This document shows, piece after piece, positions 10,855 to 20,875 of a stretch of DNA of 64,000 nucleotides. The stretch covers positions 20,785,001-20,849,000 of the forward strand of contig JAUCBN010000001.1 of NCBI GenBank assembly GCA_035048815.1. Direction: 5' to 3'. How positions within the stretch are numbered: the first letter of the stretch is position 1; each line of letters begins with the position of its first letter. The stretch is from Abelmoschus esculentus (Eukaryota > Streptophyta > Magnoliopsida > Malvales > Malvaceae). Under the pieces are notes generated by a model. The model saw nothing but the letters and a program-made list of their open reading frames with translations, searched no databases and was not told the origin of the DNA. Made by a program: the position numbers and the translations under genes.

Positions 10855-11174
10855 TATGTCACAGTGGTGAATGACCACTCTCTTTGACTGTATGTCACAG
10901 TGAATGACCCCTCTCTCCGAGAGTATGTCATAATGAACGGGGCCCCTCTTTGAGCGTATTCCATGATGGACAACCCCTCTCCTTCATCGTTTGTCGTGAT
11001 GAATGACCCCACTCTTCGAGTGCATATCAAGGTGAATGTTCCCTTTCTTAGAGCATATACCATGATGAACGATCCCTCTCTTTGAGCGTATGTCGCAGTG
11101 AATGACCCCTCTCTTCGAGAGTATGTCATAGTGAAAGGCCCCTCTCTTTGAGCGTATGCCGTGATGAACGACCC
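10855..11174 (-). repeat. 33-bp satellite block, left of solo LTR-4
   Basis: About ten reverse-orientation units. The block ends in GACCC (11170-11174), the target duplication of the LTR-4 insertion. It was contiguous with 12057-12189 before that insertion. Confidence 0.95.
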
Positions 11175-12056
11175 TGATAGAATGTGACAGCGGAATTAAG
11201 ATAAAAAACAATAACAAACGAGAAATATTATAATTAATGGACAATGGTGTAAAGAAGATGATAAAAAATAGCAAACTTATTTGAAAATGGATTGTAGACT
11301 TGCTGTGAATAGGATGAATTATGGAATAGATTTTTGTCCCAGGAACCCTCTCGATCGCAATTGATCAAGCAAACTCCATGATAGGCTCTAACCGGCCCTC
11401 CAAGATTTGATTATCTTGGTAACCCGGAGTGTGAAGATGGCTTTTTCCACGAAAACTAGAAGGAAATCGTGTTGAAGACAAGCTTTGAAGGCACAAGCAA
11501 CAATACTTGCAAAAATGTACTCAATAACATTTATTCTCAAAAGAAAGATTCAAATTGTGTGTCTTACAAGAGAATAGGCTGCCTCCTTTTATAGCCTAAA
11601 AGAGACAGCAAAACACCCTAAGAAATAGCTATTTCATCCTTAAAAATCAGCACATAGATAGCTAATTAGAAGGGATCAACAATTATTTAGGAAAATATGA
11701 ATTTAAACATATGGAAAGTTGAATAAAAAGATTCATAAAATCAGCACATGGAGCTGATCATTCCAGATTTTATTTATTTAATATATATAATTTATTTGGG
11801 CCTCAAATATGTTTTAAGGCATTTGGGCTTCTTGGACCATCAATGTAGCTTTTGTCACCCATGTGTTCTTGAGAGCTTGAGGACATATGATTTTTCATTA
11901 AATGCTTGATTCGTCAAGAAGGCTTGCAAACCCTTGTTTACAAAATCTTGGACTGCTGAATGTATCTTGTCTTTGAGTTGCCTTGATTATGTTCCTGTCA
12001 TCGGGCCATATGGTAACGTAAGCCCATCAGATGTAAGGGTCTTAGTGCATGCATCA
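11175..12056 (-). mobile_element. Solo LTR-4 with 5-bp target-site duplication
   Basis: 882 bp with minus-strand termini TGATGCATGC and TTCTATCA. The flanks are GACCC on both sides (11170-11174 and 12057-12061), a perfect 5-bp duplication inside the satellite. TATA-like GGCTATAAAAGG at 11585-11596 (minus) and a poly(A)-rich region near the other end are consistent with an LTR. No internal domain, so it was presumably reduced by LTR-LTR recombination. A truncated duplicate lies at 7297-7562. Confidence 0.92.
11585..11596 (-). promoter_or_regulatory. TATA box of solo LTR-4
   Basis: Minus-strand GGCTATAAAAGG, a strong plant TATA consensus, roughly 460 bp inside the LTR from its 5' terminus. Confidence 0.55.
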
Positions 12057-12189
12057 GACCCCTTTCCTTGAGCGTATGACATGACGAATAACCCCTCTAT
12101 TCGAATGCATGTCATGGTAAATGGTCCCTTTCATAGAGCATTTACCGTGGTGGACGACCCCTCTCTTTGAGCGTATGTCGCAGTGAATG
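12057..12189 (-). repeat. 33-bp satellite, right of solo LTR-4
   Basis: About four reverse-orientation units starting with the GACCC duplication. The block ends about 12189 at the truncated 3' LTR of the CRM/Galadriel-like element. Confidence 0.9.
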
Positions 12190-12754
12190 GCTCCCTTGGT
12201 CTTTGACTTTCCATGTTGGAGATATTGGAGATGCCTTGATTTAAGGAGAAAAAGATAGCTTCAATTCTGTTTCCTTTGATGTTCACACGGACGGTGGAGA
12301 TTAAATGAAGTGTTGCGGCAGCATAGAGAGTGGTGGATATGGTATGTTTGAGGATGATATTATCTTATTCTAAAGGCCTTATTACCTAAATAATATGATT
12401 TCTAATTGGCCTTAATTAAAATATTTGACCCAAACTTCATAATGTAGTATTGGGCCAAAGTAACACAAACTATGAATGACCTATTAAGGAGGTTTAAATA
12501 CAATCTGGTCATGCACTTCATTTTGGCCCTCAATTTGGGTTTGTGTGACCCAATTGTCTTTGAAAAATGAAGAATAATAGCTTTCTCCATGGAATTCTTT
12601 GGTCTTCATACTAGTTTGTAATCCCTTGCTCAAGAATCCTTGGACAACAATATTTAGTTTGTCTTGGAGTTGTTTGGACTTGGATCAAGTGATTGGGCCA
12701 AGTGGGAAGGTAACACCATCTCTTTCTTGAATATGGTGTGTGGAACATGTATCA
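12190..12754 (-). mobile_element. LTR-6, 3' LTR of a CRM/Galadriel-like element (truncated)
   Basis: The minus-strand LTR starts at 12754 with TGATACATGTTCC, directly after a polypurine tract. 12307-12754 matches 17886-18334 (the 5' LTR). The first about 120 bp encode the polyprotein tail, with GPIT followed by a stop where the other copy has R, then SKSKQL. The far end is not recognisable as a TGAT terminus and merges with satellite. Confidence 0.8.
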
Positions 12755-12768
12755 TCCTCTCCCTCCTC
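12755..12768 (-). other. Polypurine tract of the CRM/Galadriel-like element
   Basis: Minus-strand GAGGAGGGAGAGGA immediately before the LTR-6 start. It also codes in frame for EEGED, so the polyprotein reading frame runs through it into the LTR. Confidence 0.85.
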
Positions 12769-13240
12769 AAAAGGATTCGCCCTCGAATCTGAAACATCAA
12801 AGGAAGAAAGGTCAGACACATTAAAAGAGGATTACATTATACTCATCGGGTAAATCAATACAATATGCATTGTCATTGATCCTTCCGATGATTTGGAATG
12901 GTCCATCTCCGCTTGGATTCAACTTGCACTTTCGTTGGTTAGGAAATCGCTCCTTTCTAAAGTGTACCCAAACCCAATCACCAGGTTGAAAGACAACTTG
13001 GTGACGTCCTTTGTTGATTTTGTTTGCATTTGTCTCATATGTTTTCTCCATCATTTGTTTCGCTTTGGCGTGAATAAACTTCACCAAATCAGCCTTCTTT
13101 TCGTCACCTATGCTTGACATATGATCCAAAGGCAAAGGAACAAGATCTAAAGCAATCAAGGGGTTAAAAACCATAAACTACTTCAAATGGAGAGTAGCCG
13201 GTAGTGGTGTGAATAGAACGACTGTAAGCAAATTCTACAA
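12769..13240 (-). pseudogene. Integrase C-terminal part, CRM/Galadriel-like chromovirus
   Basis: Minus strand. The catalytic-core end reads VEFAYSRSIHTTTGYSPF, then a frameshift, then NPLIALDLVPLPLD. The open part 12821-13174 (117 codons) holds the GDWVWVHFRKERFP motif and the SH3-like beta-barrel region GPFQIIGRINDNAY, ending DLPDEY. Both are characteristic of plant Ty3/gypsy integrases. The zinc-binding N-terminus and nearly all of the DDE core are deleted: a zinc-domain remnant FGITKTLDMVKEH lies directly before VEFAYSR. It continues through a spacer to the polypurine tract. Nonfunctional. Confidence 0.85.
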
Positions 13241-13438
13241 ATGTTCCTTGACCATGTCAAGGGTCTTGGTGATGCCAAAATGTAAGCAACTGGTTGCTTT
13301 TCCTGTAGAAGGACTACACCTATGCCTATTCCTGAGGCATCACATTCTAACTCAAAAGTGTTAGAAAAATCAGGACACCTAAGAATTGGGGCTGAACAAA
13401 GTTTACCTTTCAAGGTTTGGAAAGCCTTTTCTTGTGCT
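13241..13438 (-). pseudogene. RNase H start and integrase zinc-domain remnant
   Basis: Minus strand. LKGKLCSAPILRCPDF and FELECDASGIGIGVVL are the RT-RNase H connection and the first catalytic Asp region of RNase H. After QPVAY the sequence jumps to FGITKTLDMVKEH, part of the integrase H2C2 domain, so most of RNase H is missing. A frameshift separates this piece from the RT at about 13438. Confidence 0.8.
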
Positions 13439-14137
13439 TTACCCCATGAAAAACCCTACCGTTTTCTTGATGATTTCAGTCAATGGTACGACAATGGTGG
13501 AGAAGTCCTTGACAAAGCGACGGTAGAAACTTGCTAAGCCATGAAATGACCGTACCTCGATGATGGAAGTTGGTGTAGGCCATTCTTGGATTGCCTTCAC
13601 CTTTTCATCATCGACATGGATATCTTGTGATCTTATGATAAAGCCTAAAAATATAAGCTTGTTACTACAAAAAACACACTTATCCTTGTTAGCATATAAT
13701 TGTTCTCTTCGAAGAACGGTGAAAACAGATCGAACATGAAGCATAGGAGAATCAAAAGAGGAAGAGTAAAAAAGAATATCATCAAAGTAAACAACAACAA
13801 ACTTACCTATAAAGTCCCTCAAAACGTGGTTCATGAGTTGCATGAATGTTCTAGGCGCATTAGTCAAGCCAAAAGGCATGACTGTCCACTTGTATAACCC
13901 AAACTTTGTCTTGAAAGCAATTTTCCACTCATCTCCTTCCTTCATTCTGTTTTGATGATAACCACTCTTCAAGTCGATCTTTGTAAAGATACATGCACTA
14001 TAAAGTTCATCAAACATGTCGTCTAGGCGTGGGATAGGATGCTTATACTTTATGGTGATTTGGTTGATGGGACGACAATCAACACACATTTGATGTGAAC
14101 CATCTTTCTTGGGAACCAAGAGACTGGAACGACACAA
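13439..14137 (-). pseudogene. Reverse transcriptase, CRM/Galadriel-like Ty3/gypsy
   Basis: 232 open codons on the minus strand. Residues 8-20 read VPKKDGSHQMCVD. FTKIDLKSGYH (51-61) carries the first catalytic Asp. MPFGLTNAP is at 87-95 and the YFDD active-site box at 117-120. LGFIIRSQDI and WPTPTSIIEVRSFHGLASFYRRFVKDFS follow. All RT motifs are present, but there is no open link to protease upstream and a frameshift occurs downstream. The MCVDCR...NQITIKY and PIPRLDDM signatures resemble the CRM/Galadriel group of chromoviruses rather than Tekay. The lineage call is from memory of family signatures. Confidence 0.9.
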
Positions 14138-14825
14138 GGGCTAAGACTCTCACGAATATAGCCTTTTTCTAGCAACTGACCTATTTGTCTTTCTAATTCC
14201 TTGGTTTATTCAGGATTACACCGATAAGCTGGACGGTTTGGAAGAGAAGAACTTGGAATTAGATCAATCTGGTGTTCAATACCTCTTTCGGGTGGCAAAC
14301 CATTAGGTGGATCACTTAAAACATCCTAAAATTCCTATAAAAGAGAAAGAAACACACTAGGCAAATTTTCATTAAGGTTAGAGATTGATAAATAATTTTG
14401 CCTAAATTGGACAAGGATACAAGGTTGTTTTGAGAAAAGAGCTTGTCTCACATATTTATCACTCGAATATTTATTTTGAATCACTCTTTTCTTCTCACAA
14501 CTAGGTTGTTCACTCACCAACCCTGGGCCTTTAATGATTTGGGTTTTGTTACTAATGGCCTCTTTTGCATTTGCCTTCTTATCATCCTTATTTTTTATTT
14601 TCCCACTCCCTCCCAAAACTGCTTCATTTTCATTTGATCTTTGTACACAATTTTGGGATCTAAAGGGGCTAAGTTGAACTTTTTTCCTTTATACACAAGT
14701 GAATATTTGTTCAACTTACAATGGTGGATTACATTTCTATCATATTGCCATGGTCTTCCTATCAATAAGTGAGCAGCTTGCATAGGAATAACATCACACC
14801 AAACATCATCATGGTAATTGCCCAT
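14138..14825 (-). pseudogene. Protease-RT spacer of the CRM/Galadriel-like element
   Basis: Minus strand. MQAAHLLIGRPWQYDRNVIH near 14780 and the following NKYSLVYKGKKFNLAPLDP are the conserved region after the protease. Next come a low-complexity KIKNKDDKKAN linker and LPSVFLSLL. Stops break the frame between 14138 and 14335, a stretch that still encodes recognisable pre-RT sequence. The protease and gag are absent: the upstream side is fused to a foreign integrase at about 14825. Confidence 0.8.
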
Positions 14826-15122
14826 ATTGACCATCGGTCTAAGGTGATATGTAGTACTAAAGTTTAACCGAGTACCCAGAGCAGAATGTAAAGAACCCCA
14901 AAACTTAGATGTAAACCTCGAATCCCGATCAGATATAATAGACAGAGGCACACCATGTAACCGAACAATATCAAAGATGTATATCCGTGCTAGCTTACTC
15001 AAAACGTAAGTAGTCTTGACAGGAATGAAGTGTGCAAAGTTGGTCAACTGATCAACAATGACCCAAACAGAATCCTTCTTTGACGTAGTCAAAGGTAAAC
15101 CACTGACAAAATCCATAACCAC
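14826..15122 (-). pseudogene. Integrase core fragment, Tekay/Del-like, in chimeric frame
   Basis: Minus strand. VMDFVSGLPLTTSKKDSVWV, HFIPVKTTY, IVRLHGVPLSIISDRDSRF and LGTRLNFSTTYH are the DDE-core blocks (first and second catalytic Asp in MDF... and SDRD). A frame slip follows LNFSTTYH, where family members have HPQTDGQ. At about 14825 the frame continues without a stop into the protease-RT spacer of another element. The whole open frame is 14595-15122, 175 codons. The third catalytic residue and C-terminus are lost. Confidence 0.85.
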
Positions 15123-15480
15123 CCGCTCTCATTTCCACTGAGAAATCTCAATATGCTGAGGAAGTCCAGATGGACGTTGATGCTCTGCTTTGACTTTCTG
15201 GCAAGTCAAGCACCTAGACACAAAACTGACAACGTCTCTCTTGAGACCCTTCCACCAATACTTCTCCCAGAGATTCTTATACATCTTATCACCACCAGGG
15301 TGCATAGAATATGGACTATCATGGGCCTCCCGAAGAATAACCTGTTTCAGCTTAGAGTTTCTCGGAACACAGTAACGACCCTAGAAACATAAAACCCCAT
15401 CCTGATTCAGAGAAAAGTCCCGAGAAATTCCCTCCTTAACTTCAACAATACGATCAGCCAAGTACGGATCATTAGGCTGT
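15123..15480 (-). pseudogene. Integrase N-terminal zinc domain, Tekay/Del-like
   Basis: Minus strand, broken by stops. Translates to RYCVPRNSKLKQVILREAH, HPGGDKMYKNL, YWWKGLKRDV and a C-x-x-C region (CLTCQKVKAEHQRP), matching the H2C2 zinc-binding region that precedes the core. A stop sits at ISQWK just before MDFVSGLPLT. Confidence 0.75.
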
Positions 15481-16226
15481 TCAGCTTGAATATTAGATAT
15501 CAAAGTAGGAACAACACGGAGCTCAGCTAACAAACTATCATCCTCAAATAAACTCAACCGAGCAAAATGAGCTCTTAGATCTGAAATGGCATTGCGACTG
15601 AAGGCATCCGCAACGACATTAGCTTTACCATGATGGTAATCAATCTCATAGTTAGTCTTTTAGAATTTCTAACCATCATCGCTGTCTCAGGTTAAGTTCC
15701 TTTTGAGTAAGAAGATACTTCAGACTCTTATGGTCTGTAAAGATGTAACACTTCTCTCCATAGAGATAGTGTCTCCAGATTTTCAGAGTGAAGATGACTG
15801 TCGCTAACTCCAGATCGTGGGTCAGATAGTTACAGTCATGCGGTTTCAACTATCGAGATGCATAAGCCACTACCTTCCCATCCCGCATCAAAACATAACC
15901 CAAACCGATGAATGAGGCATCACTGTAAACAGAATAGGGTTCCCCGACTCTGGCTGTATCAAAACTTGTGCTTGTGTCAGAACTGATTTGAGTTTCTCAA
16001 AACTCTCTTGTTGAGCCTCAGACCAGGTAAATGGAACATCTTTCCTCAGAAACTTAGTTAACTGAGCGGCAATAGAAGAAAAACTCTCTACAAACCTCCG
16101 ATAATAACCAGCTAAACCAAGAAAACTATGGATCTTTGCCACATTCTTGGGTTGCTTCCATCCCATAATAGCCTCAATTTTCTTCGAGTCAACCTGGATA
16201 CCTTTAGCTGAAACAACATGACCCAA
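15481..16226 (-). pseudogene. RNase H and RT tail, Tekay/Del-like
   Basis: Minus strand. The open part 15888-16226 reads LGHVVSAKGIQVDSKKIEAI-type sequence, FLGLAGYYRRFVESFSSIAA and the RNase H start. After a frameshift, GLGYVLMRDGKVVAYASR, HDLELATVVF and an RNase H end with a DAFSRN-like motif are recognisable, with several stop codons. It represents the RT thumb/connection and RNase H of the same element as 16378-16934. Confidence 0.75.
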
Positions 16227-16934
16227 AAATACAACCTCAGAAAGACAGAACTCACATTTGCTGAACTTTGCATAGATTGTTTCTCTCTCAGTGTCTGTAA
16301 AACAATACTAGATGATGCTCATGTTCCTCCTCAGACTTAGAATAGACCAGAATATCATCTATGAAGATCACAACAAACTAGTCCAGGTAGGGTCGAAACA
16401 CCCTATTCATCATGTCCATGAATGCTGCAGGGGCATTCGTAAGACCAAAGGGAATTACCAGAAACTCGTAGTGACCATATCGAGTTCTAAAAGTTGTTTT
16501 GAACACATCGGAATCCTTAACCTTGAGTTGGTAATAACCAAATCTCAGGTCTATCTTAGAAAACACTGAAGCTCCTCAGAACTGATCAAACAAATCATCA
16601 ATACGGGGAAGGGGTACTTATTCTTGATGGTCAACTTATTCAACTTCCGGTAGTCGATACACAAGCACAAAGAACCATCTTTCTTTTTAACAAATAGAAC
16701 AGGGGCTCCCCACGGAGAAACATTGGGTCGTATGAAACCTCTATCCAGAAGTTCCTGTAGCTGAACTTTGAGCTCCTTAAGCTCCTTCGAAGCCATCCTA
16801 TACGGTGCCATAAACACTAGAGTAGTCCCAGGAGGAGGCAATTGCTCGGGGTCAAAATCCACGTCACCTGAACCAAACAGAAAATGATTCAGATTCCAAA
16901 ATAGAAAACTTCCAGATAAGGCATTCGAAATCAA
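16227..16934 (-). pseudogene. Reverse transcriptase, Tekay/Del-like Ty3/gypsy
   Basis: Minus strand in several frames. APYRMASKELKELKVQLQEL, SPWGAPVLFVKKKDGSLCLC and IDYRKLNKLTIKNKYPFP come first, then, after a frameshift, MFSKIDLRFGYYQLKV and FGLTNAPAAFMDMMNRVFRPYLD. A premature TAG precedes FVVIFIDDILVYSK, whose FIDD box is the active site (about 16340-16365). The signatures are those of Tekay/Del chromoviruses, distinct from the neighbouring RT. No gag or protease is found upstream: noncoding LTR/leader sequence follows directly. Confidence 0.88.
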
Positions 16935-17885
16935 AAGCCCTAAAAACGAAACTTCGGTTTGAATTTCGAAAAAAGGACAACACCATCAGACTCAAGACGT
17001 CGAAAAACATAAAGTGGGATCGGGTCGAAAAAAGTCAACTACTGACGTCAGCATTGGTCAACGCTGATGTCAGTAGTGACGTCATCATGTAAACGCTAAC
17101 GTTAGCAGATGATGTCAGCAGTGACGTTAGCGAATGACGTCAACAGTGACGTCAGTGGATGATGTTAGCGGGTCGGAAGTCATGTAGGTCGAGTCGGGTC
17201 CCGTCGATCACGGGCCGAGATAGATGAGAAAATCTGGGTTTTCCAGATTTTTCCCAGGCTATTTTAACAGATTTTCAGACGCTCTTCACCCCCTGCTTCG
17301 ATTCCAAGATTCTATTAAAACACCCTCTTCAAAAACAAACAACAAACCGAATTAAAACAAATCTAAACCCCTCTCTCCTAAACACTTTCGAACCTTTATT
17401 CAAACCTAAACTCTTCACACATCTTCCATCCTTCGAAACAAGAAACAACCCCCTCAACACTCACTCTCAAACGATTAAAAACAATAAACAAAACTGGAAG
17501 AACGAAGATGGTGATTACTTACCAAACGAAAGGAAACGAAGATCACAAGAACACAGGTAAGATCTGAGAGAGATAAGGAAAGGAAAGTTTCAGCTTTTCT
17601 TTAGATTATTAACGGAAGATAAGAATAAAACGAGTAAGAATAAACAGAAATTAAATTAGAAATAAATTCTCAAATAATTGAAACGGATAAGAGGAGAAAG
17701 AAATGCCATATTTGAAAAATGGTAAAAATACCATTCAAGGGTCTGAGTTTTATATTTTTGAATTTCCACACTTAAGCCCTCAACTTTCAGAAATCCACAA
17801 AATGAGCACTGAAAAATCCCTAATTTCTTGGGTTCTAAAATTAGGGATTTTGGTTTTGAAAAGGGGAAAAAATTGGGTTGTTACA
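16935..17885 (-). mobile_element. LTR-7 and leader of the Tekay-like element
   Basis: The right boundary at 17885 has the minus-strand start TGTAACAACCCAATTTTTT, the usual beginning of Tekay/Del LTRs, inserted into LTR-6. The region contains a cluster of TGACGTCA palindromes (17043-17154) and a GC-richer patch, noncoding otherwise. I could not place the LTR 3' end or a PBS; gag and protease between here and RT are deleted. Confidence 0.7.
17043..17154. promoter_or_regulatory. Cluster of TGACGTCA palindromes
   Basis: Four perfect TGACGTCA octamers at 17043-17050, 17077-17084, 17135-17142 and 17147-17154, with related TGATGTCA, TGACGTTA and TAACGTTA between them. TGACGTCA is a bZIP (TGA/CREB-type) binding core. 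Its role in this LTR is inferred. Confidence 0.5.
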
Positions 17886-18334
17886 GAAGTGTTGTGGCAG
17901 CATGGAGAGTGGTCGATATGGTATGTTTGAGGAAGATATTATCTTATTTTAAAGGCCTTATTACCTAGATAAATATGATTTCTAGTTGGCCTTAATTAAA
18001 ATATTTGACCCAAACTTCATAATTTAGTATTGAGCCAAAATAATACAAACAATGAATGACCTATTAAGGAGGTTTAAATACAATCTGTTCATGCACATCA
18101 TTTGGGACCTCAATTTGGCTTTGTGTGACCCAATTGTCTTTGAAAGATGAAGAATAATAGCTTTCTCCATGGAATTATTTGGTTTTTAAACTAGTTTGTA
18201 ATCCCTTGCTCAAGAATCCTTGTACATCAATATTCAGCTTGTCTCGGAGTTGTTTGGACTTGGATCGAGTGATTGGGCCAAGTGGGAAGGTAAGCCCATC
18301 TCTTTCTTGAATATGGCGTGTGGAACATGTATCA
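17886..18334 (-). mobile_element. LTR-6, 5' part of the 5' LTR
   Basis: Matches 12307-12754. The terminus TGATACATGTTCC is at 18334 on the minus strand, bordered by satellite. The Tekay-like element interrupts it at 17885/17886. With the copy at 12190-12754 it brackets the CRM/Galadriel-like element, so the original insertion spans about 12190-18334. Confidence 0.82.
18175..18334 (-). pseudogene. Polyprotein C-terminal tail encoded in 5' LTR-6
   Basis: The minus-strand frame DTCSTRHIQERDGLTFP, GPITRSKSKQLRDKLN, then VQGFLSKGLQTSLKTK is open from the LTR terminus. In the 3' LTR copy the equivalent frame joins integrase sequence across the polypurine tract. Here, at the 5' LTR, it is preceded by satellite, so it is not translated as part of a polyprotein. 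Confidence 0.7.
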
Positions 18335-19299
18335 CCCTCTCTTTGAGCGTACACCGTGATCGATGACCCCTCTCTTTGAGCGTATACCATGATCGATGAC
18401 CCCTAGCTTTGAACGTATACCGTGATCGACGACCCCTCTCTTTGAGCGTATATCCCGATGAATAACTCCTCTCTTCGAATGCAAGTCATAATGAAGGTTC
18501 ACTTTCTTAGAGTGTATAACTTGATGGATGACCCCTCTCATTGAGCGTATATCACGATGAATGAACGCTCTCTTCGTGTGCATATCATAATGAACAATCC
18601 TCTCTTTGAGCGTATACCGTGATCAACGACCCCTGTCTTTGAGCGTATGTCGCAATGAATAACCCCTCTCATCGAATGCCAGTCATAAAGAAGCCACTTT
18701 CTTAGAGCGTATACCTTGATGGATGACCCCTCTCATTGAGCGTATGTTGCAATGAATGAACGCTCTCTTCGTGTGCATGTTATAATGAACAATCCTCTCT
18801 TTGAGCGTATACCGTGATCAACGACCCCTGTCTTTGAGCATATGTCGCAATGAATAACCCCTATCATCGAATGCCATTCATAAAGAAGGCACTTTCTTAG
18901 AGCGTAAACCTTGATGGATGACCCCTCTCATTGAGCGTATGTTGCAATGAATGAACGCTCTCTTCGTATGCATGTCATAATGAACGGTCCTCTCTTTGAG
19001 CGTATACCGTGATCAACGACCCCACTCTTTGATCATATGTCGCAATGAATGACCCCTCTCTTAGAGTGCATGCCATAATGAATGGTCCCTTTCTTAGAGC
19101 GTATACCGTGATGAATGACCCCTCTCTTTGAGCGTGTATCAGGGTGAATGACTCCTCTTTTTGAGTGGATGTCATGGTGAACAGTCACTCTCTTTGAGCG
19201 TATACCGTGATGGACGACTCCTCTCTTTGTGCGTATGTCGCGATGAATGACCCCTCTTCAAGTGCATGTCATGGTGAACGATACCTCCCTTTGAACGTA
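18335..19299 (-). repeat. 33-bp satellite block
   Basis: About 29 reverse-orientation units. A stretch of roughly 200 bp (18601-18960) is repeated with shared errors such as CATCGAATGCCA and AAAGAAG(G/C)CACTTTC, indicating a recent local duplication of 198 bp (two 99-bp units). Confidence 0.95.
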
Positions 19300-20875
19300 T
19301 GATATGTGTCGATCTTGCTGGTGATGCTGAACGGTACACTTTGATTGTTGGACCTAGGAAGGAAGCAAGTCTCTCGCAAGAAGTGGCTGCAAAATGAAGA
19401 ATTAAGGATAAGGAATGAAAGGAATAGGTGAAATGAATGAAAGGAATAGTTTAGGGACTAATATGGAAACGGAAGGATGTGTGGTGTTGATAAGGATGGA
19501 TGGATGTTTAGGACATTTTGTGGGGATGACAAAGTATTGAGAATGATGAATGGAGTGTGAGGAAATGTAAGGAATGGTGAAATAGAAATAGTATCTTAAA
19601 GATACTCAAGCAAGAAACTAGGTTATAGAAAACCGAATCCTGAACCTTATATCGATCTTTAAGGGATGGTGATAAACGAACTCTGACCCTTTTAGTATAT
19701 TAAACTAAAAGAACACGAAGTATCAAGATGGATAGAAAAGGGTTGATGCTACAAGTACAAAAGTACTTGATAAGTCGATAAACTTCTAAGAAGAACTAAA
19801 CGAGAGAAAAATCTCACAAGTAATTTTATATAATCTCCATGGTGTGTTTACAAAATCAAATCCAAGTCCTATCTATAGTTTTCTAAAGGGTTTGGCAGAA
19901 ACGACCTTTAACTATTCCGATAACCATTCATTTGAACGGTGTCTCCCTACATAACTATTCGAAAAGATGTAACTTCTCGGTCTAGTCTGCATGTCTTCAA
20001 TAATTTGGCTATATCTTGAAGTCCCGATATCGTATTAATGCGATTCAACATGCGTTGGAAAGATAAGAGATAGGGGAAGAATTTTCATGAAAACATCGAA
20101 GCTCAGTTCTGCTTGTATCATGCTCGCAAATGACAAACAAGTGGACCATTATGAATCTGTCCAATGAAAAGAGTTATATCTTTGTTTTGGCGCCCAATGT
20201 GGGTAATGGACAAACATGATGCTTGGTGAAGGGTAGGTGACGGTGTTGAGCTGAGTGTGATAGCTAGAGTTGAGGTGAGCTAATCGAGCTGAGAGTGAGC
20301 TGGATTGAACTTAGCTATCTAGCTGAAAGACGTAGCTAAAGTTTGAAGCTGAAAAAAGCTAATCCAATCTACCTTTGGCAAAGTGAGCTGGTCCATTAGC
20401 TTCCTTATACTCTCTTCCAGTGTGAGGAGTGTTTTGGAGATAATCCGAATCTCCTAAGGCCTCGTTTTGAATTATGCTTCATTTGAGCTCGTATGGGACT
20501 AGTGAGTTGACATGGAGCTATCCTTTGGTCCTTTAAGTACTGTAGGAGTGTTCCATGCATTTCCAAGCTATTCTGAAGTTGACTCCTTGTGTTTCTAGCA
20601 TTGCCTTTCATTTAGAATCTTCTGAGTTGACTGAGAATACATAATGAGAATACATAAAATAACTTAATATAAATTTAGATCAAAGCTGAAACTTAGTAAT
20701 GTGGTCATATTGACTATTCATGTTTATAGCACAATTAATATAACTCTTAAGTAGTTTACTATAAAGTAAATAAAAGTAATAAAAACTAATATCGGTAAGA
20801 TAACTCCCCTTTGATCCCAAGCGTGAAATAAAGCATGAATGCATGAGATAAATGAGCAGAAATTTGCACACATCA
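19300..20875 (-). mobile_element. LTR-3, apparently complete solo LTR
   Basis: 1576 bp with minus-strand termini TGATGTGTGC (20875) and ACATATCA (19300), flanked by 33-bp satellite on both sides. The satellite register resumes after five extra bases (CCATT), which fits a 5-bp target duplication whose sequence no longer matches the left flank. It contains an AGCT-rich stretch (20230-20350) and a CCAAAAC motif block shared with LTR-1, so the two groups are related. No PBS, gag or pol. Confidence 0.75.

Noticed and set aside
12821..14137. Functional pol gene
   Set aside because: Frameshifts, loss of most of RNase H and integrase core, and a missing protease make this a remnant.
20405..20871. 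Small minus-strand ORFs in LTR-3
   Set aside because: Inside an LTR with no domain. The 20680-20871 frame begins at the LTR end but lacks the GPxTRS tail seen in other LTR groups.
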